From Pseudomonas baetica (GTDB lineage: Bacteria > Pseudomonadota > Gammaproteobacteria > Pseudomonadales > Pseudomonadaceae): a stretch of DNA of 64,000 nucleotides. Numbering within the stretch: the first letter of the stretch is position 1; every line of letters begins with the position of its first letter. Both the position numbers and the translations under genes were made by a program. Below the pieces are notes generated by a model. It was given only the letters and a program-made list of their open reading frames with translations. It did no database searches and was not told the DNA's origin. Shown here in pieces: positions 28,537 to 37,145 of this stretch. The DNA lies in the NCBI RefSeq assembly GCF_002813455.1, contig NZ_PHHE01000001.1:5921001-5985000 (forward strand), given 5' to 3'.

Positions 28537-29700
28537 ATGTACCGCTTTTTCGAGCAGCTCAGTTCCCGCATCGTCGCGCCGTTCATGGGCGAATCCTCGC
28601 GCAACAGCAAAGTCTGGCCGTGCCGCTGCGGTCAGTCGCTGTTCTTTCGCAACAGCCAGTGCCTGGCCTGCAACGCGTTGCTCGGCTATCAACCCGAAGA
28701 AAGTCGCCTGACTTCATTGCAACCGGGGCCGCAGGACGGCACCTGGACGCTCGACGCCGATCCCGATGCCGGGTTGTTCCGCCGTTGCGCCAACCTCGAT
28801 ACGCCAGCAGCGTGCAACTGGTTACTGCCGTTCAACGGTCATGACACTTTGTGCATCGCCTGTAGCCTCAATCGCACCATCCCCGACCTGTCTGATCCGG
28901 AAAACCCCGAACGCTGGCGCAAAGTGGAAATCGCCAAGCGTCGTCTGGTCGCACAACTGATCACTTTGGGCCTGCAGGTCACCCCGAAAACCGTGGACGA
29001 GGAAACCGGGCTGGCCTTCGACTTCATCGGCGTCGACCTCGAAGGCAATGCGCCGATGACTGGCCACGCCAACGGCCTGATCACCCTCGACATCAAGGAG
29101 GCCGACGACGCCCACCGTGAGCAGGTGAGGGCGCAAATGCATGAACCCTATCGCACCTTGCTCGGGCATTTTCGCCATGAGGTCGGGCACTACTATTGGG
29201 ATCGGTTGATCGCCAATGGCCCGTGGCTTGAATCATTCCGCAACCTGTTCGGCGACGAGCGCGCCAGTTATGCCGAGTCGCTGGATCGACACTACCAGCA
29301 GGGCGCCCCACTGGACTGGCCGCAACACTACGTCAGCGCCTACGCGACCATGCACCCATGGGAAGACTGGGCGGAAACCTGGGCGCATTACCTGCACATG
29401 ATGGACGCGGTAGACACCGCGCTGGGCTTCGGCATGAGCGCGCGGGAGATGGACTTCGACTACCAGCCGTTTCTGCCGAGCACCTTGTTCGATCCGTCGC
29501 ACCCCGGCGGTGAGGCGTTTCTGTCCTTCGTCAACGCATGGATCGAACTGGCCGGGATGCTCAACGAATTGTCACGCAGCATGGGCCAGCCGGATTTCTA
29601 CCCGTTTGTGCTGCCGGCGGCGGCGATCACCAAGCTGCATTTCATTCACTTGGTGATCCAGCGGGTGGGCGGCCGGGCGGACGAGGTGTTATCCCTGTAG
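28537..29700 (+). CDS. Putative zinc-binding metallopeptidase with zinc-ribbon N-terminus
   Basis: A 387-residue protein. The N-terminus has two CxC/CxxC pairs (WPCRCGQSLFFRNSQCLACNALLG) like a zinc ribbon, with further cysteines at TLCIACSLN. The C-terminal part has HEVGHYYWD (first His near residue 214), a zincin-type HExGH motif, and a later EDWAETWAHYLHMMD that could supply further ligands. This matches a family annotated as putative zinc-binding metallopeptidase of unknown substrate. There is no signal peptide, so it is probably cytoplasmic. A ribosome site (GGGAGAG) precedes the ATG. It appears monocistronic. Confidence 0.8.
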   Translation: MYRFFEQLSSRIVAPFMGESSRNSKVWPCRCGQSLFFRNSQCLACNALLGYQPEESRLTSLQPGPQDGTWTLDADPDAGLFRRCANLDTPAACNWLLPFNGHDTLCIACSLNRTIPDLSDPENPERWRKVEIAKRRLVAQLITLGLQVTPKTVDEETGLAFDFIGVDLEGNAPMTGHANGLITLDIKEADDAHREQVRAQMHEPYRTLLGHFRHEVGHYYWDRLIANGPWLESFRNLFGDERASYAESLDRHYQQGAPLDWPQHYVSAYATMHPWEDWAETWAHYLHMMDAVDTALGFGMSAREMDFDYQPFLPSTLFDPSHPGGEAFLSFVNAWIELAGMLNELSRSMGQPDFYPFVLPAAAITKLHFIHLVIQRVGGRADEVLSL

Positions 29701-29724
29701 GAGCGGCCGCGGGCTGCAATCTTT
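29697..29724. repeat. Lone half of the AAAGATCGCAGCC repeat family
   Basis: GTAGGAGCGGCCGCGGGCTG followed by CAATCTTTT resembles one arm of the repeats at 11611 and 25862. It overlaps the stop codon of the preceding gene. Confidence 0.5.
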
Positions 29725-29778
29725 TGCCGTCATCGCATGTCCTTGAAGCCATTCATATTTTTTATCTACAACCAACGG

Positions 29779-29806
29779 TTGTAACTTCATCTCAGATAGG
29801 TACAAT
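29779..29806 (+). promoter_or_regulatory. Probable ffs promoter
   Basis: TTGTAA (29779-29784) and TACAAT (29801-29806) are spaced by 16 bases, a good sigma-70 promoter. The start would be near 29813, about 25 bases before the mature SRP RNA, similar to the E. coli 4.5S precursor. Confidence 0.65.
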
Positions 29807-29838
29807 GGCGCGGCTCGCCGACTGGCGAGTGTCGTTAT

Positions 29839-29948
29839 GGTGACCCCATCGGTCCCCCCGCAACGATTACCCGTGAACCTGGTCAGAGCCGGAAGGCAGC
29901 AGCCACAGCGGGAACATTGTGTGCCGGGGTGTGGCTGGTGGGGTTACC
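29839..29948 (+). ncRNA. ffs: Signal recognition particle RNA (4.5S RNA)
   Basis: Contains the strongly conserved SRP core GGTCAGAGCCGGAAGGCAGC with the GGAA tetraloop, followed on the return strand by GTGTGCCGGGGTGTGGCTGG. The ends pair (GGTGACCCCA with TGGGGTTACC), giving one long hairpin of about 110 bases like E. coli 4.5S RNA. It binds Ffh and targets membrane proteins to FtsY. The exact mature ends are approximate. Confidence 0.95.
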
Positions 29949-29979
29949 ACCTTAACGAACAATCGAACGCTTCAACAGA

Positions 29980-30012
29980 ACTGCATGGGTTTCGCCCACT
30001 GCGGTTTTTTTG
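29980..30012 (+). terminator. Probable ffs terminator
   Basis: CTGCATGGG-TTTCG-CCCACTGCGG followed by TTTTTTT lies about 35 bases after the SRP RNA. The stem is imperfect but the T run is clear. Confidence 0.6.
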
Positions 30013-30059
30013 CGTCTGCGATTTAACGTGCCGACACAAATCCCGCTGCTGATGAGGAT

Positions 30060-30153
30060 CCTGTGGGAGCTGGCTTGCCAGCGATAGCGGTGGGTCAGGT
30101 TCATCTATTTCACTGAAAATCCGCAATCGCTGGCAAGCCAGCTCCCACAGGGT
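30060..30153. repeat. REP-type inverted pair (GGCTTGCCAGCGA variant)
   Basis: TGTGGGAGCTGGCTTGCCAG and its inverted copy flank a spacer of about 45 bases. Same variant as 451-520. Confidence 0.85.
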
Positions 30154-30902
30154 TATGGGGTGTTCTCAGGGTTGCCGGTATAGAGCCGAATAATCTCATC
30201 AATCTCCCCCGACATTTTCATCCTCAGCAACGTGCGCAAAATGCGCTGCACCGGCACCTTCGGATCATTCCTCACGTAACAACCGACTTTCTGCTCCTGC
30301 AGCACCGCCACGCCTTGCAGTTGCTGCTCCGGCATCAATCGCTGGTTAAACCAGTCCAGCGTCCACTGATTGCTCACTGCATACCGGTAGCGCCCGGCCA
30401 GCAGTTTCTCCAGCACCTGCTCCTGATTGCGCGCATCTTCGCGTTGCAGCCGATCAGCATCAAACAGCGGTTGCAGAGTAGGGTAGCTGTAGCCCAGAAC
30501 GGTGCCGATGGATTGGCGGGGCAGGTGAGCGGGATCGACACTGGCAGGTTGATCCTTGCGGCTGATCAACAGATCGCGCTGGAAGAACAACGGCAGACTC
30601 CAGATGTAATCCCCCGACTGATTCGGCAGCCATGACTGCGCGGCATAGCAGCGCACATCTATTTCGCCATGTTCCATGGCGCTCTGCACGCGTGCGCGGG
30701 GCAGGACGTGAAACTCGGCCGGTACGCCGACCTGCGTGGCCAGGCTGAGCATCAGATCGTAGAGAATGCCCTGCGTCGGTCGCCCGCGTTCATATTGCAC
30801 CATCGGCATCGCCCAGCTGTCGGGCATGGCGAAGCGCAACGGGGCTTGCGCTGCCGTCACATTCAGGCTGATTCCCAGCAACGCCCCCACGGCCCAACGC
30901 AT
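30153..30902 (-). CDS. Periplasmic amino-acid-type solute-binding protein
   Basis: A 249-residue protein with a signal peptide (MRWAVGALLGISLNVTAAQA) and the fold pattern of family 3 extracellular solute-binding proteins (GILYDLMLSLATQVGVPAEF, IDVRCYAAQSW, LLAGRYRYAVSNQWT). No permease or ATPase gene is next to it, so it may serve a distant ABC transporter or act as an orphan sensor. The ligand cannot be read from the sequence. It is divergent from dnaX. Confidence 0.75.
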   Translation of the reverse strand: MRWAVGALLGISLNVTAAQAPLRFAMPDSWAMPMVQYERGRPTQGILYDLMLSLATQVGVPAEFHVLPRARVQSAMEHGEIDVRCYAAQSWLPNQSGDYIWSLPLFFQRDLLISRKDQPASVDPAHLPRQSIGTVLGYSYPTLQPLFDADRLQREDARNQEQVLEKLLAGRYRYAVSNQWTLDWFNQRLMPEQQLQGVAVLQEQKVGCYVRNDPKVPVQRILRTLLRMKMSGEIDEIIRLYTGNPENTP

Positions 30903-31047
30903 AAACGCTCCGGTAATTCCCGATCCCGAGCCGATAAAAGCCCCTGCTGATGCAGCTTAGCCATATTAGACAAGGACACCGGATGCAATTTTGCCCTTGC
31001 TCCGCTAGCATTAGCCGCTTCAGCTTCCTTCGTTGCGACGGTTTTCG

Positions 31048-33135
31048 ATGAGTTATCAGGTTCTTGCACGTAAATGGCGTCCGCGCTCGTTCCGCGAAAT
31101 GGTCGGCCAGACCCATGTGCTCAAGGCTCTGATCAATGCCTTGGACAGCCAGCGGCTGCACCACGCGTACCTGTTCACCGGTACGCGCGGGGTGGGTAAA
31201 ACCACGATTGCGCGGATCATTGCCAAATGCCTGAACTGTGAGACAGGTATCACTTCCAGCCCTTGCGGCGAATGTTCGGTGTGCCGCGAGATTGACGAGG
31301 GCCGCTTCGTCGACCTGATCGAGATCGACGCCGCGAGCCGCACCAAGGTCGAAGACACCCGCGAGCTGCTCGACAACGTGCAGTACGCGCCAAGCCGCGG
31401 GCGCTTCAAGGTCTACCTGATCGACGAAGTGCACATGCTCTCCAGCCATTCCTTCAATGCGCTGCTGAAAACCCTCGAAGAGCCGCCGCCCTACGTCAAG
31501 TTCATCCTGGCGACCACTGACCCGCAGAAACTTCCGGCAACGATTTTGTCGCGGTGCCTGCAGTTCTCCCTGAAGAACATGACGCCGGAGCGCGTGGTCG
31601 AGCATTTGACCCACGTTCTCAGCGCCGAAAACGTGCCGTTCGAAGACGACGCGCTGTGGTTGCTCGGTCGCGCGGCTGACGGTTCGATGCGTGACGCCAT
31701 GAGCCTGACCGATCAGGCAATTGCCTTCGGTGAAGGCAAGGTTCTGGCCACCGACGTGCGGGCGATGCTCGGTACGCTGGATCATGGGCAGGTCTATGAC
31801 GTTCTGCATTCGCTGATCGAAGGCGACGCCAAGGCATTGCTTGAAGCCGTGCGTCACCTGGCCGAACAGGGCCCGGACTGGAACGGCGTGCTCTCGGAAA
31901 TTCTCAATGTGCTGCACCGCGTGGCCATCGCTCAGGCGTTGCCGGAAGGCGTCGACAATGGCCATGGCGACCGTGATCGTGTGTTGGCATTGGCCCAGGC
32001 CTTGCCGGCCGAAGACGTGCAGTTCTATTACCAGATGGGCCTGATCGGGCGCCGCGATTTGCCGCTGGCGCCGGATCCGCGTGGTGGTTTCGAAATGGTG
32101 CTGCTGCGGATGCTGGCCTTCCGGCCGGCAGACACGACGGACGCCCCGAGACAGCCGCTAAAGCCAGTGGGGATCAGCCAGGCCACAGTTGATTCCGCAA
32201 ATTCAGTGGCTGCCGCGCCTAAACCCGCGCCGGTAGTCGCTGCGGCAGTTGCACCGGCACCGACGCCAGCGCCTGTGGTTGCACCGGCCCCTGAGCCTGT
32301 GCTTGCCGTTGAGCCGGAACCTGCAACTGAGCCTGAGCCTGAGCCCGAACCGGCTGCCGTCGAGGCCGCCGTCGACCTGCCATGGAACGACCCGGTAGAA
32401 CCGGCGCCTGAGCCTGTACAGCAACCCGCCGTCGAGCCTGTACTGGAAACCGCCGCCGAGCAGCCCGAGTTGCCGCCGATGCCGCTGCCGACCCCGGACA
32501 GCGTCGTGCCGGACGCACCCGAGTGGGCTGCCGCGCCGATTCCCGAGCCGTCTGTCGCCGACGTCGATGCTGCCACACCGGGCATGGACATGGACGACGA
32601 GCCGCCGCTGGACGAGGATTACATCGAGCCGGACATGGATTCGGCCTACAGCTACCTCGACGAGCTGGCCAGTGAACACGCCGCAGAACCGGCCCCGGAA
32701 CCCGAGCCTGAGCCTGCTGCGGCACCCGCCACCGGTCTGGCCCTGCAATGGCTGGAGCTGTTCCCGAAATTGCCGATCTCCGGCATGACCGGCAGCATCG
32801 CCGCCAACTGCACGTTGATCGCCGTCGATGGCGACCATTGGCTGATGCATCTGGACCCAGCTCACAGTGCACTGTTCAACGCCACGCAACAGCGCCGTCT
32901 CAACGATGCGTTGAACCAGTTCCACGGCCGCACGCTGAGCCTGACCATCGAACTGATCAAGCCCGAGCAGGAAACCCCGGCTCAGGCCGCTTCCCGTCGG
33001 CGTGCCAATCGTCAGCGCGAGGCGGAGGAGTCGATCCACGGCGATCCGTTCATCCAGCAGATGGTCCAGCAGTTCGGTGCGGTGGTGCGACACGATACTA
33101 TTGAACCTGTCGATGCCTTGGTCGCCCAAGGCTAA
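31048..33135 (+). CDS. dnaX: DNA polymerase III subunits gamma/tau
   Basis: A 695-residue clamp-loader ATPase. Walker A is GTRGVGKT (residues 45-52), the zinc module is C64, C73, C76, C79 in CETGITSSPCGECSVC, and Walker B/sensor region reads LIDEVHMLSSHSFNALLK. The middle (about residues 380-560) is an unusually long alanine/proline/glutamate linker with PEPEPEP-like runs. The C-terminus (LQWLELFPKLPISGMTGS) is the tau domain that binds polymerase alpha. I saw no A-AAA-AAG slippery site near the linker, so how or whether gamma is made is not shown by this sequence. It is followed by ybaB after 67 bases. Confidence 0.96.
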   Translation: MSYQVLARKWRPRSFREMVGQTHVLKALINALDSQRLHHAYLFTGTRGVGKTTIARIIAKCLNCETGITSSPCGECSVCREIDEGRFVDLIEIDAASRTKVEDTRELLDNVQYAPSRGRFKVYLIDEVHMLSSHSFNALLKTLEEPPPYVKFILATTDPQKLPATILSRCLQFSLKNMTPERVVEHLTHVLSAENVPFEDDALWLLGRAADGSMRDAMSLTDQAIAFGEGKVLATDVRAMLGTLDHGQVYDVLHSLIEGDAKALLEAVRHLAEQGPDWNGVLSEILNVLHRVAIAQALPEGVDNGHGDRDRVLALAQALPAEDVQFYYQMGLIGRRDLPLAPDPRGGFEMVLLRMLAFRPADTTDAPRQPLKPVGISQATVDSANSVAAAPKPAPVVAAAVAPAPTPAPVVAPAPEPVLAVEPEPATEPEPEPEPAAVEAAVDLPWNDPVEPAPEPVQQPAVEPVLETAAEQPELPPMPLPTPDSVVPDAPEWAAAPIPEPSVADVDAATPGMDMDDEPPLDEDYIEPDMDSAYSYLDELASEHAAEPAPEPEPEPAAAPATGLALQWLELFPKLPISGMTGSIAANCTLIAVDGDHWLMHLDPAHSALFNATQQRRLNDALNQFHGRTLSLTIELIKPEQETPAQAASRRRANRQREAEESIHGDPFIQQMVQQFGAVVRHDTIEPVDALVAQG

Positions 33136-33202
33136 TAACTGAAGGTGTCCGGTCTTGATTGCCGGACGCTGTTTTGATCCAAGTACTTTTGAGGTGATTT
33201 CC

Positions 33203-33541
33203 ATGATGAAAGGTGGCATGGCCGGCCTGATGAAGCAGGCGCAGCAGATGCAGGAAAAAATGGCCAAGATGCAGGAAGAACTGGCCAATGCCGAAGTCAT
33301 CGGTAAGGCCGGTGGCGATATGGTCACCGTGGTAATGACCGGTCGTCACGACGTGAAAAGCGTCACTATCGACCCAAGCCTGGTTGAAGGCATGAGCGAA
33401 GACGACAAGGAAATGCTGGAGGCCGTGGTGGCTTCCGCCGTCAACGACGCCGTGCGCAAGATTGAAGCCAACAGCCAGGAAAAAATGGGCAGCATGACCG
33501 CCGGCATGAACCTGCCAGCCGGTATGAAACTGCCATTCTGA
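33203..33541 (+). CDS. ybaB: YbaB/EbfC nucleoid-associated protein
   Basis: A 112-residue DNA-binding protein ([20 protein letters not shown], then [20 protein letters not shown]) of the YbaB/EbfC family. The dnaX-ybaB-recR neighbourhood is a classic arrangement, but here an IS4 copy and an oxidoreductase gene separate ybaB from recR. A ribosome site GAGGTG precedes the ATG. Confidence 0.95.
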   Translation: MMKGGMAGLMKQAQQMQEKMAKMQEELANAEVIGKAGGDMVTVVMTGRHDVKSVTIDPSLVEGMSEDDKEMLEAVVASAVNDAVRKIEANSQEKMGSMTAGMNLPAGMKLPF

Positions 33542-33573
33542 TTCGCCATTGCGCGTCAGATGAGCTACACAAA

Positions 33574-33590
33574 ATGCCAGGCATCGCGCC
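33574..33590 (+). terminator. Left half of the ybaB terminator, split by IS4
   Basis: ATGCCAGGCATCGCGCC on the left of the insertion and GCCTGGCATTTTTG (about 35023-35037) on the right rejoin, after removal of the element and one copy of the target duplication, into TGCCAGGC-ATCGC-GCCTGGCA followed by TTTTT. That is a textbook intrinsic terminator 40 bases after ybaB. Confidence 0.75.
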
Positions 33591-33594
33591 TAAT

Positions 33595-33625
33595 GCCAGT
33601 CAGTTAAGCTGACTGGCATTTTTGT
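33595..33625 (+). terminator. Terminator-like hairpin in the IS4 left end
   Basis: TGCCAGTCAG, loop TTAAG, CTGACTGGCA, then TTTTTG on the plus strand. It faces transcription coming from ybaB and can replace the terminator that the insertion broke. Confidence 0.6.
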
Positions 33626-34931
33626 TTTTGATCGGATACTTCGGCGATTTGAGCCTGATTGCCCGAGGATAAATGCGCTCCTCGCGTCGATGTGGCAGGA
33701 CATAATGCGGGGCTGAGGCATGCAACTCTGCGAGATATTTGGGGATGTTCCCCGAACGATCCGCAGAAACGCCGTTGATAAACCCCAAGATCGCCCAAGT
33801 GCACGCGGTGAAGCTCAGTTCGCATGGATGGATGCCTGGACAATGGCGGCTCATCTCCACCATCTGATAACGCAACAGGTTGTAGCCCAACAACACGCCC
33901 CACAGTTCCTGCTCAATCATTTCGGGCGTCTTGCTGCGCAGCGTATAGCTGCTGTTCAGCAGGGTCTGCTTCATTTCTCTAAACCCTAACTCGATCTCCC
34001 ATCGCTGGCTGTAGAGATCGACGATTTCGTCGGACGGGAAGCGTAATGAGTCGGCCATCGACGTCAGTATCTGACAAACCTTGCCCTTGACGGTTTTGCT
34101 CAGAAGCCGCGCAGTCAGGCGCTCCGGCAATCCAGGCCATTGCTTGCGGGCCTGCGGCGAAGTACTCAACGAGACCACAGCATCGTGGCGCCCCAAACGC
34201 TGAAGCACTTCGTACTGCGAGCCTTTTTTCAGCGGCATCAACCAATGTCGCTCGATGCCTGCTTGCTGCCATTGATGCAGCAACCCCAAGGAATAAAAGC
34301 CGCGATCGAACAGCGTCAGCGAGTGATCGGGGGTGGTTTCGATCAGTTGCTCCGCCAGTTTCATCTCGTTGCTGCGATAGCCGTCAAACGCGCTGCCAAT
34401 CAGTAAGTGACTGGTCAATTCCATTTGGCAAACCATGCGCACCTGAGGAAAACCAGTATCGCCATGCTGGTTGCTGGCGGAGTCGTAACGCGCACGGTTT
34501 TCCGGTGTATCGGGCGTACGCCAGACGACGCCGTCGACACCCAGCAAGCGCAACCCGGCCCAGGTCGGATGACTGGCCGCTTCATGCCAGCTTTTCTGAG
34601 TCAGATCGAAGACTTGTCGTACGGCCTCGCTGCCCAGCCGCTGACGGGCTTGGACTACGGCGCTGGGCGCGACCAGCGGACGTTGCCCAGGCAGCATGAT
34701 GTTCATGCGACTGACCACATCCCACGCCGACATGCGTCGAAAAAACGCCATGGAGATGACGCACCAAAGCATCATTTCCAAAGGTAAGCGTCGCCTGCGC
34801 AAAGTGGCTACACCGGCCTGCTCCAATGCCTGTTCGACCAGAGATGGATCAAGCAACGAGTCCAACCCTTCGAGGGAGTTGGGAGTCGAGACGAAGTTGT
34901 GGGTGAGTTCCAGTGCCCGAGCCAGACGCAT
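33600..34931 (-). CDS. IS4-family transposase (DDE)
   Basis: A 443-residue transposase, about the size of the 442-residue E. coli InsG. The DDE residues are in [23 protein letters not shown] and the IS4 YREK signature, [15 protein letters not shown], with exact Y-x2-R-x3-E-x6-K spacing. There is no frameshift or early stop, so it should be active. Confidence 0.95.
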   Translation of the reverse strand: MRLARALELTHNFVSTPNSLEGLDSLLDPSLVEQALEQAGVATLRRRRLPLEMMLWCVISMAFFRRMSAWDVVSRMNIMLPGQRPLVAPSAVVQARQRLGSEAVRQVFDLTQKSWHEAASHPTWAGLRLLGVDGVVWRTPDTPENRARYDSASNQHGDTGFPQVRMVCQMELTSHLLIGSAFDGYRSNEMKLAEQLIETTPDHSLTLFDRGFYSLGLLHQWQQAGIERHWLMPLKKGSQYEVLQRLGRHDAVVSLSTSPQARKQWPGLPERLTARLLSKTVKGKVCQILTSMADSLRFPSDEIVDLYSQRWEIELGFREMKQTLLNSSYTLRSKTPEMIEQELWGVLLGYNLLRYQMVEMSRHCPGIHPCELSFTACTWAILGFINGVSADRSGNIPKYLAELHASAPHYVLPHRREERIYPRAIRLKSPKYPIKNKNASQLN

Positions 34932-35068
34932 AAAAAAATCCGATGCCTATTCAGGCATCGGATTTTGATTTCTTGCGGCCAAAGGTCAAGCAAAAGGGCT
35001 TAACTGATCGGCATTAGGCATCGCGCCTGGCATTTTTGTTTCTGGTCGGTAGAGATGTGTTGGCTGTA

Positions 35069-35149
35069 ATGACGCCTTCGCGAGCAAGCCCGCTCCCACA
35101 TGGGATTGCATTTCAAATGTGGGAGCGGGCTTGCTCGCGAAAGCGTCAA
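35069..35149. repeat. REP-type inverted pair
   Basis: CGCGAGCAAGCCCGCTCCCA and its inverted copy GTGGGAGCGGGCTTGCTCGC lie between the IS4 copy and the oxidoreductase gene. Confidence 0.85.
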
Positions 35150-35240
35150 CACGATTTACCGGAATAAACATCGAACGCGCCACCGCCACAAAGGTCTGCT
35201 CCCTATACCTTCGAATTCCTCATTCACAGGAGACGCTGAC

Positions 35241-36275
35241 ATGTCCGACCCTCTGACCCTCAATCAACGCATCGTCCTGGCCTCCCGCCCGGTGGGTGCG
35301 CCGACCCCGGAAAACTTCCGCCTGGAGCGCGAAGCACTGGCGGATCTGGAAGACGGCCAGGTGCTGCTGAAAACCCTGTACCTGTCGCTCGATCCCTACA
35401 TGCGCGGACGCATGAGCGACGCGCCGTCCTACGCCGCGCCGGTAGAAATCGGTGAGGTGATGACCGGTGGCGCTGTCAGCCGTGTCGAGCGCTCGCGTCA
35501 TCCGAAATTCCACGAAGGCGATCTGGTGGTCGGCGCGACCGGTTGGCAGAGCCATAGCATCAGCGACGGGCGCAACATCATTCCGATTCCGTCCGGGCTG
35601 CCGAGTCCGTCAATGGCGCTTGGCGTGTTGGGCATGCCCGGGATGACGGCGTACATGGGCCTGATGGACATCGGTCAGCCGAAAGAAGGCGAGACTTTGG
35701 TCGTGGCGGCCGCGTCGGGTGCTGTCGGCTCGGTGGTCGGACAAGTGGCGAAAATCAAAGGCCTGCGCACGGTCGGCGTGGCCGGCGGTGCCGAGAAGTG
35801 CAAATACGTGGTCGAAGAGTTGGGCTTCGACGCCTGCATCGATCACAAGTCTGCGGACTTCGCCGAGCAATTGGCCAAGGCCTGCCCGGATGGCATTGAC
35901 GTTTATTACGAGAACGTCGGTGGTCATGTCTTCGATGCAGTGGTGCCGCTGCTGAACGCCAAGGCACGCATTCCGCTGTGCGGGCTGATTGCCGGTTACA
36001 ACGCCACCGAAGCACCGAAAGGCCCGGATCGCCTGCCGATGTTGCAGCGCACGCTGTTGACCAAGCGCGTGCGGATTCAGGGCTTCATCGTGTTCGACGA
36101 CTACGGTGATCGTCAGCCGGAATTCATCAGCCACATGGTGCCGTGGGTGCGCGAGGGCAAGGTCAAATTCCGCGAAGACGTGGTCGAGGGCCTGGAGCAG
36201 GCGCCCGACGCGTTTATCGGTCTGCTGGAAGGGCGCAACTTCGGCAAACTGGTGGTGAAGGTCGCCCAGGACTGA
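35241..36275 (+). CDS. NADP-dependent oxidoreductase, MDR superfamily (CurA/PTGR-like)
   Basis: A 344-residue zinc-free medium-chain reductase. The N-terminus (NQRIVLASRPVGAPTPENF, LSLDPYMRGRM) and nucleotide motif (AASGAVGSVVGQVAKIKG) are those of the leukotriene B4 12-hydroxydehydrogenase/curcumin-reductase group, which reduces the double bond of enones using NADPH. The ATG at 35241 follows ACAGGAGACG, a good ribosome site. It sits between ybaB and recR but is probably a separate unit, since a terminator originally followed ybaB. Confidence 0.9.
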   Translation: MSDPLTLNQRIVLASRPVGAPTPENFRLEREALADLEDGQVLLKTLYLSLDPYMRGRMSDAPSYAAPVEIGEVMTGGAVSRVERSRHPKFHEGDLVVGATGWQSHSISDGRNIIPIPSGLPSPSMALGVLGMPGMTAYMGLMDIGQPKEGETLVVAAASGAVGSVVGQVAKIKGLRTVGVAGGAEKCKYVVEELGFDACIDHKSADFAEQLAKACPDGIDVYYENVGGHVFDAVVPLLNAKARIPLCGLIAGYNATEAPKGPDRLPMLQRTLLTKRVRIQGFIVFDDYGDRQPEFISHMVPWVREGKVKFREDVVEGLEQAPDAFIGLLEGRNFGKLVVKVAQD

Positions 36276-36341
36276 GTATTTGACGCTGGCCGGAGGCGCG
36301 GGTATAAACCGCGTCTCGTTGTTTTGTCGGACTTTTTACCC

Positions 36342-36944
36342 ATGAGCTTCAGCCCTTTGATTCGCCAACTGATCGATTCCCTGCGAATTCTGCCGGGTGT
36401 GGGTCAGAAAACTGCCCAGCGCATGGCGTTGCAGTTGCTCGAACGTGATCGCAGTGGCGGTCTGCGCCTGGCTCAATCCTTGAGTCAGGCCATGGAAGGG
36501 GTCGGTCACTGCCGCCAGTGCCGCACGCTGACCGAAGACGACCTGTGCCCGCAATGCGCCGATACCCGCCGTGACGATACGTTGCTGTGCGTGGTGGAAG
36601 GGCCGATGGACGTTTACGCGGTCGAGCAGACCGGTTTCCGTGGCCGTTACTTTGTGCTCAAGGGCCATTTGTCGCCGCTCGACGGGCTCGGGCCTGAGGC
36701 CATCGGCATTCCGCAGTTGATGGCGCGGATTGAAGAGGCCGGTACGTTTACCGAAGTGATCCTCGCCACCAACCCGACCGTGGAAGGTGAGGCGACAGCG
36801 CATTACATCGCTCAACTGCTCAACAACAAAGGCTTGATCGCCTCGCGGATTGCCCACGGCGTGCCGCTGGGTGGTGAGCTGGAGTTGGTGGACGGCGGGA
36901 CTCTGGCGCATTCGTTTGCCGGGCGTAAACCGATCGCCCTCTGA
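36342..36944 (+). CDS. recR: Recombination mediator RecR
   Basis: A 200-residue protein. Helix-hairpin-helix region [20 protein letters not shown], zinc finger with four cysteines ([16 protein letters not shown]), and Toprim domain ([16 protein letters not shown]). It works with RecO to load RecA at gaps. Length and N-terminus ([14 protein letters not shown]) are standard. It follows the oxidoreductase gene by 66 bases. Confidence 0.97.
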   Translation: MSFSPLIRQLIDSLRILPGVGQKTAQRMALQLLERDRSGGLRLAQSLSQAMEGVGHCRQCRTLTEDDLCPQCADTRRDDTLLCVVEGPMDVYAVEQTGFRGRYFVLKGHLSPLDGLGPEAIGIPQLMARIEEAGTFTEVILATNPTVEGEATAHYIAQLLNNKGLIASRIAHGVPLGGELELVDGGTLAHSFAGRKPIAL

Positions 36945-36968
36945 GTTATAGGGTGTCTGAATAGACGT

Positions 36969-37055
36969 CTTCGCGAGCAAGCCCGCTCCCACATTCGACC
37001 GCATTCAATCTGAATGAACGCGATCAACTGTGGGAGCGGGCTTGCTCGCGAACGG
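36969..37055. repeat. REP-type inverted pair
   Basis: CTTCGCGAGCAAGCCCGCTC and its inverted copy GAGCGGGCTTGCTCGCGAAC flank a spacer between recR and the acyl-CoA dehydrogenase gene. Confidence 0.85.
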
Positions 37056-37145
37056 GGCGCCTCGGTTGATCTGATTCACACAATTGAGTTGAAAACCAAG
37101 CAAGCGCTCGGTTAACGTCGGCGAACTCTTCGATGGAGCTCGCCC

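Larger units (their letters stand above)
33591..35016 (-). mobile_element. IS4-family insertion sequence, complete
   Basis: A 1426-base element. The ends are inverted repeats TAATGCCAGTCAGTTAAG (left) and TAATGCCGATCAGTTAAG (right), differing at two adjacent positions. Each side is flanked by a direct copy of GGCATCGCGCC (33580-33590 and 35017-35027), an 11-base target duplication in the range known for IS4. The size and ends closely resemble E. coli IS4. The left end itself forms a strong hairpin, TGCCAGTCAG/CTGACTGGCA, followed by a T run. One intact transposase gene fills the element. Confidence 0.93.

Noticed and set aside
31048..33135. dnaX A-AAA-AAG frameshift site
   Set aside because: Looked for near the linker and not found; no other convincing slippery heptamer was seen.
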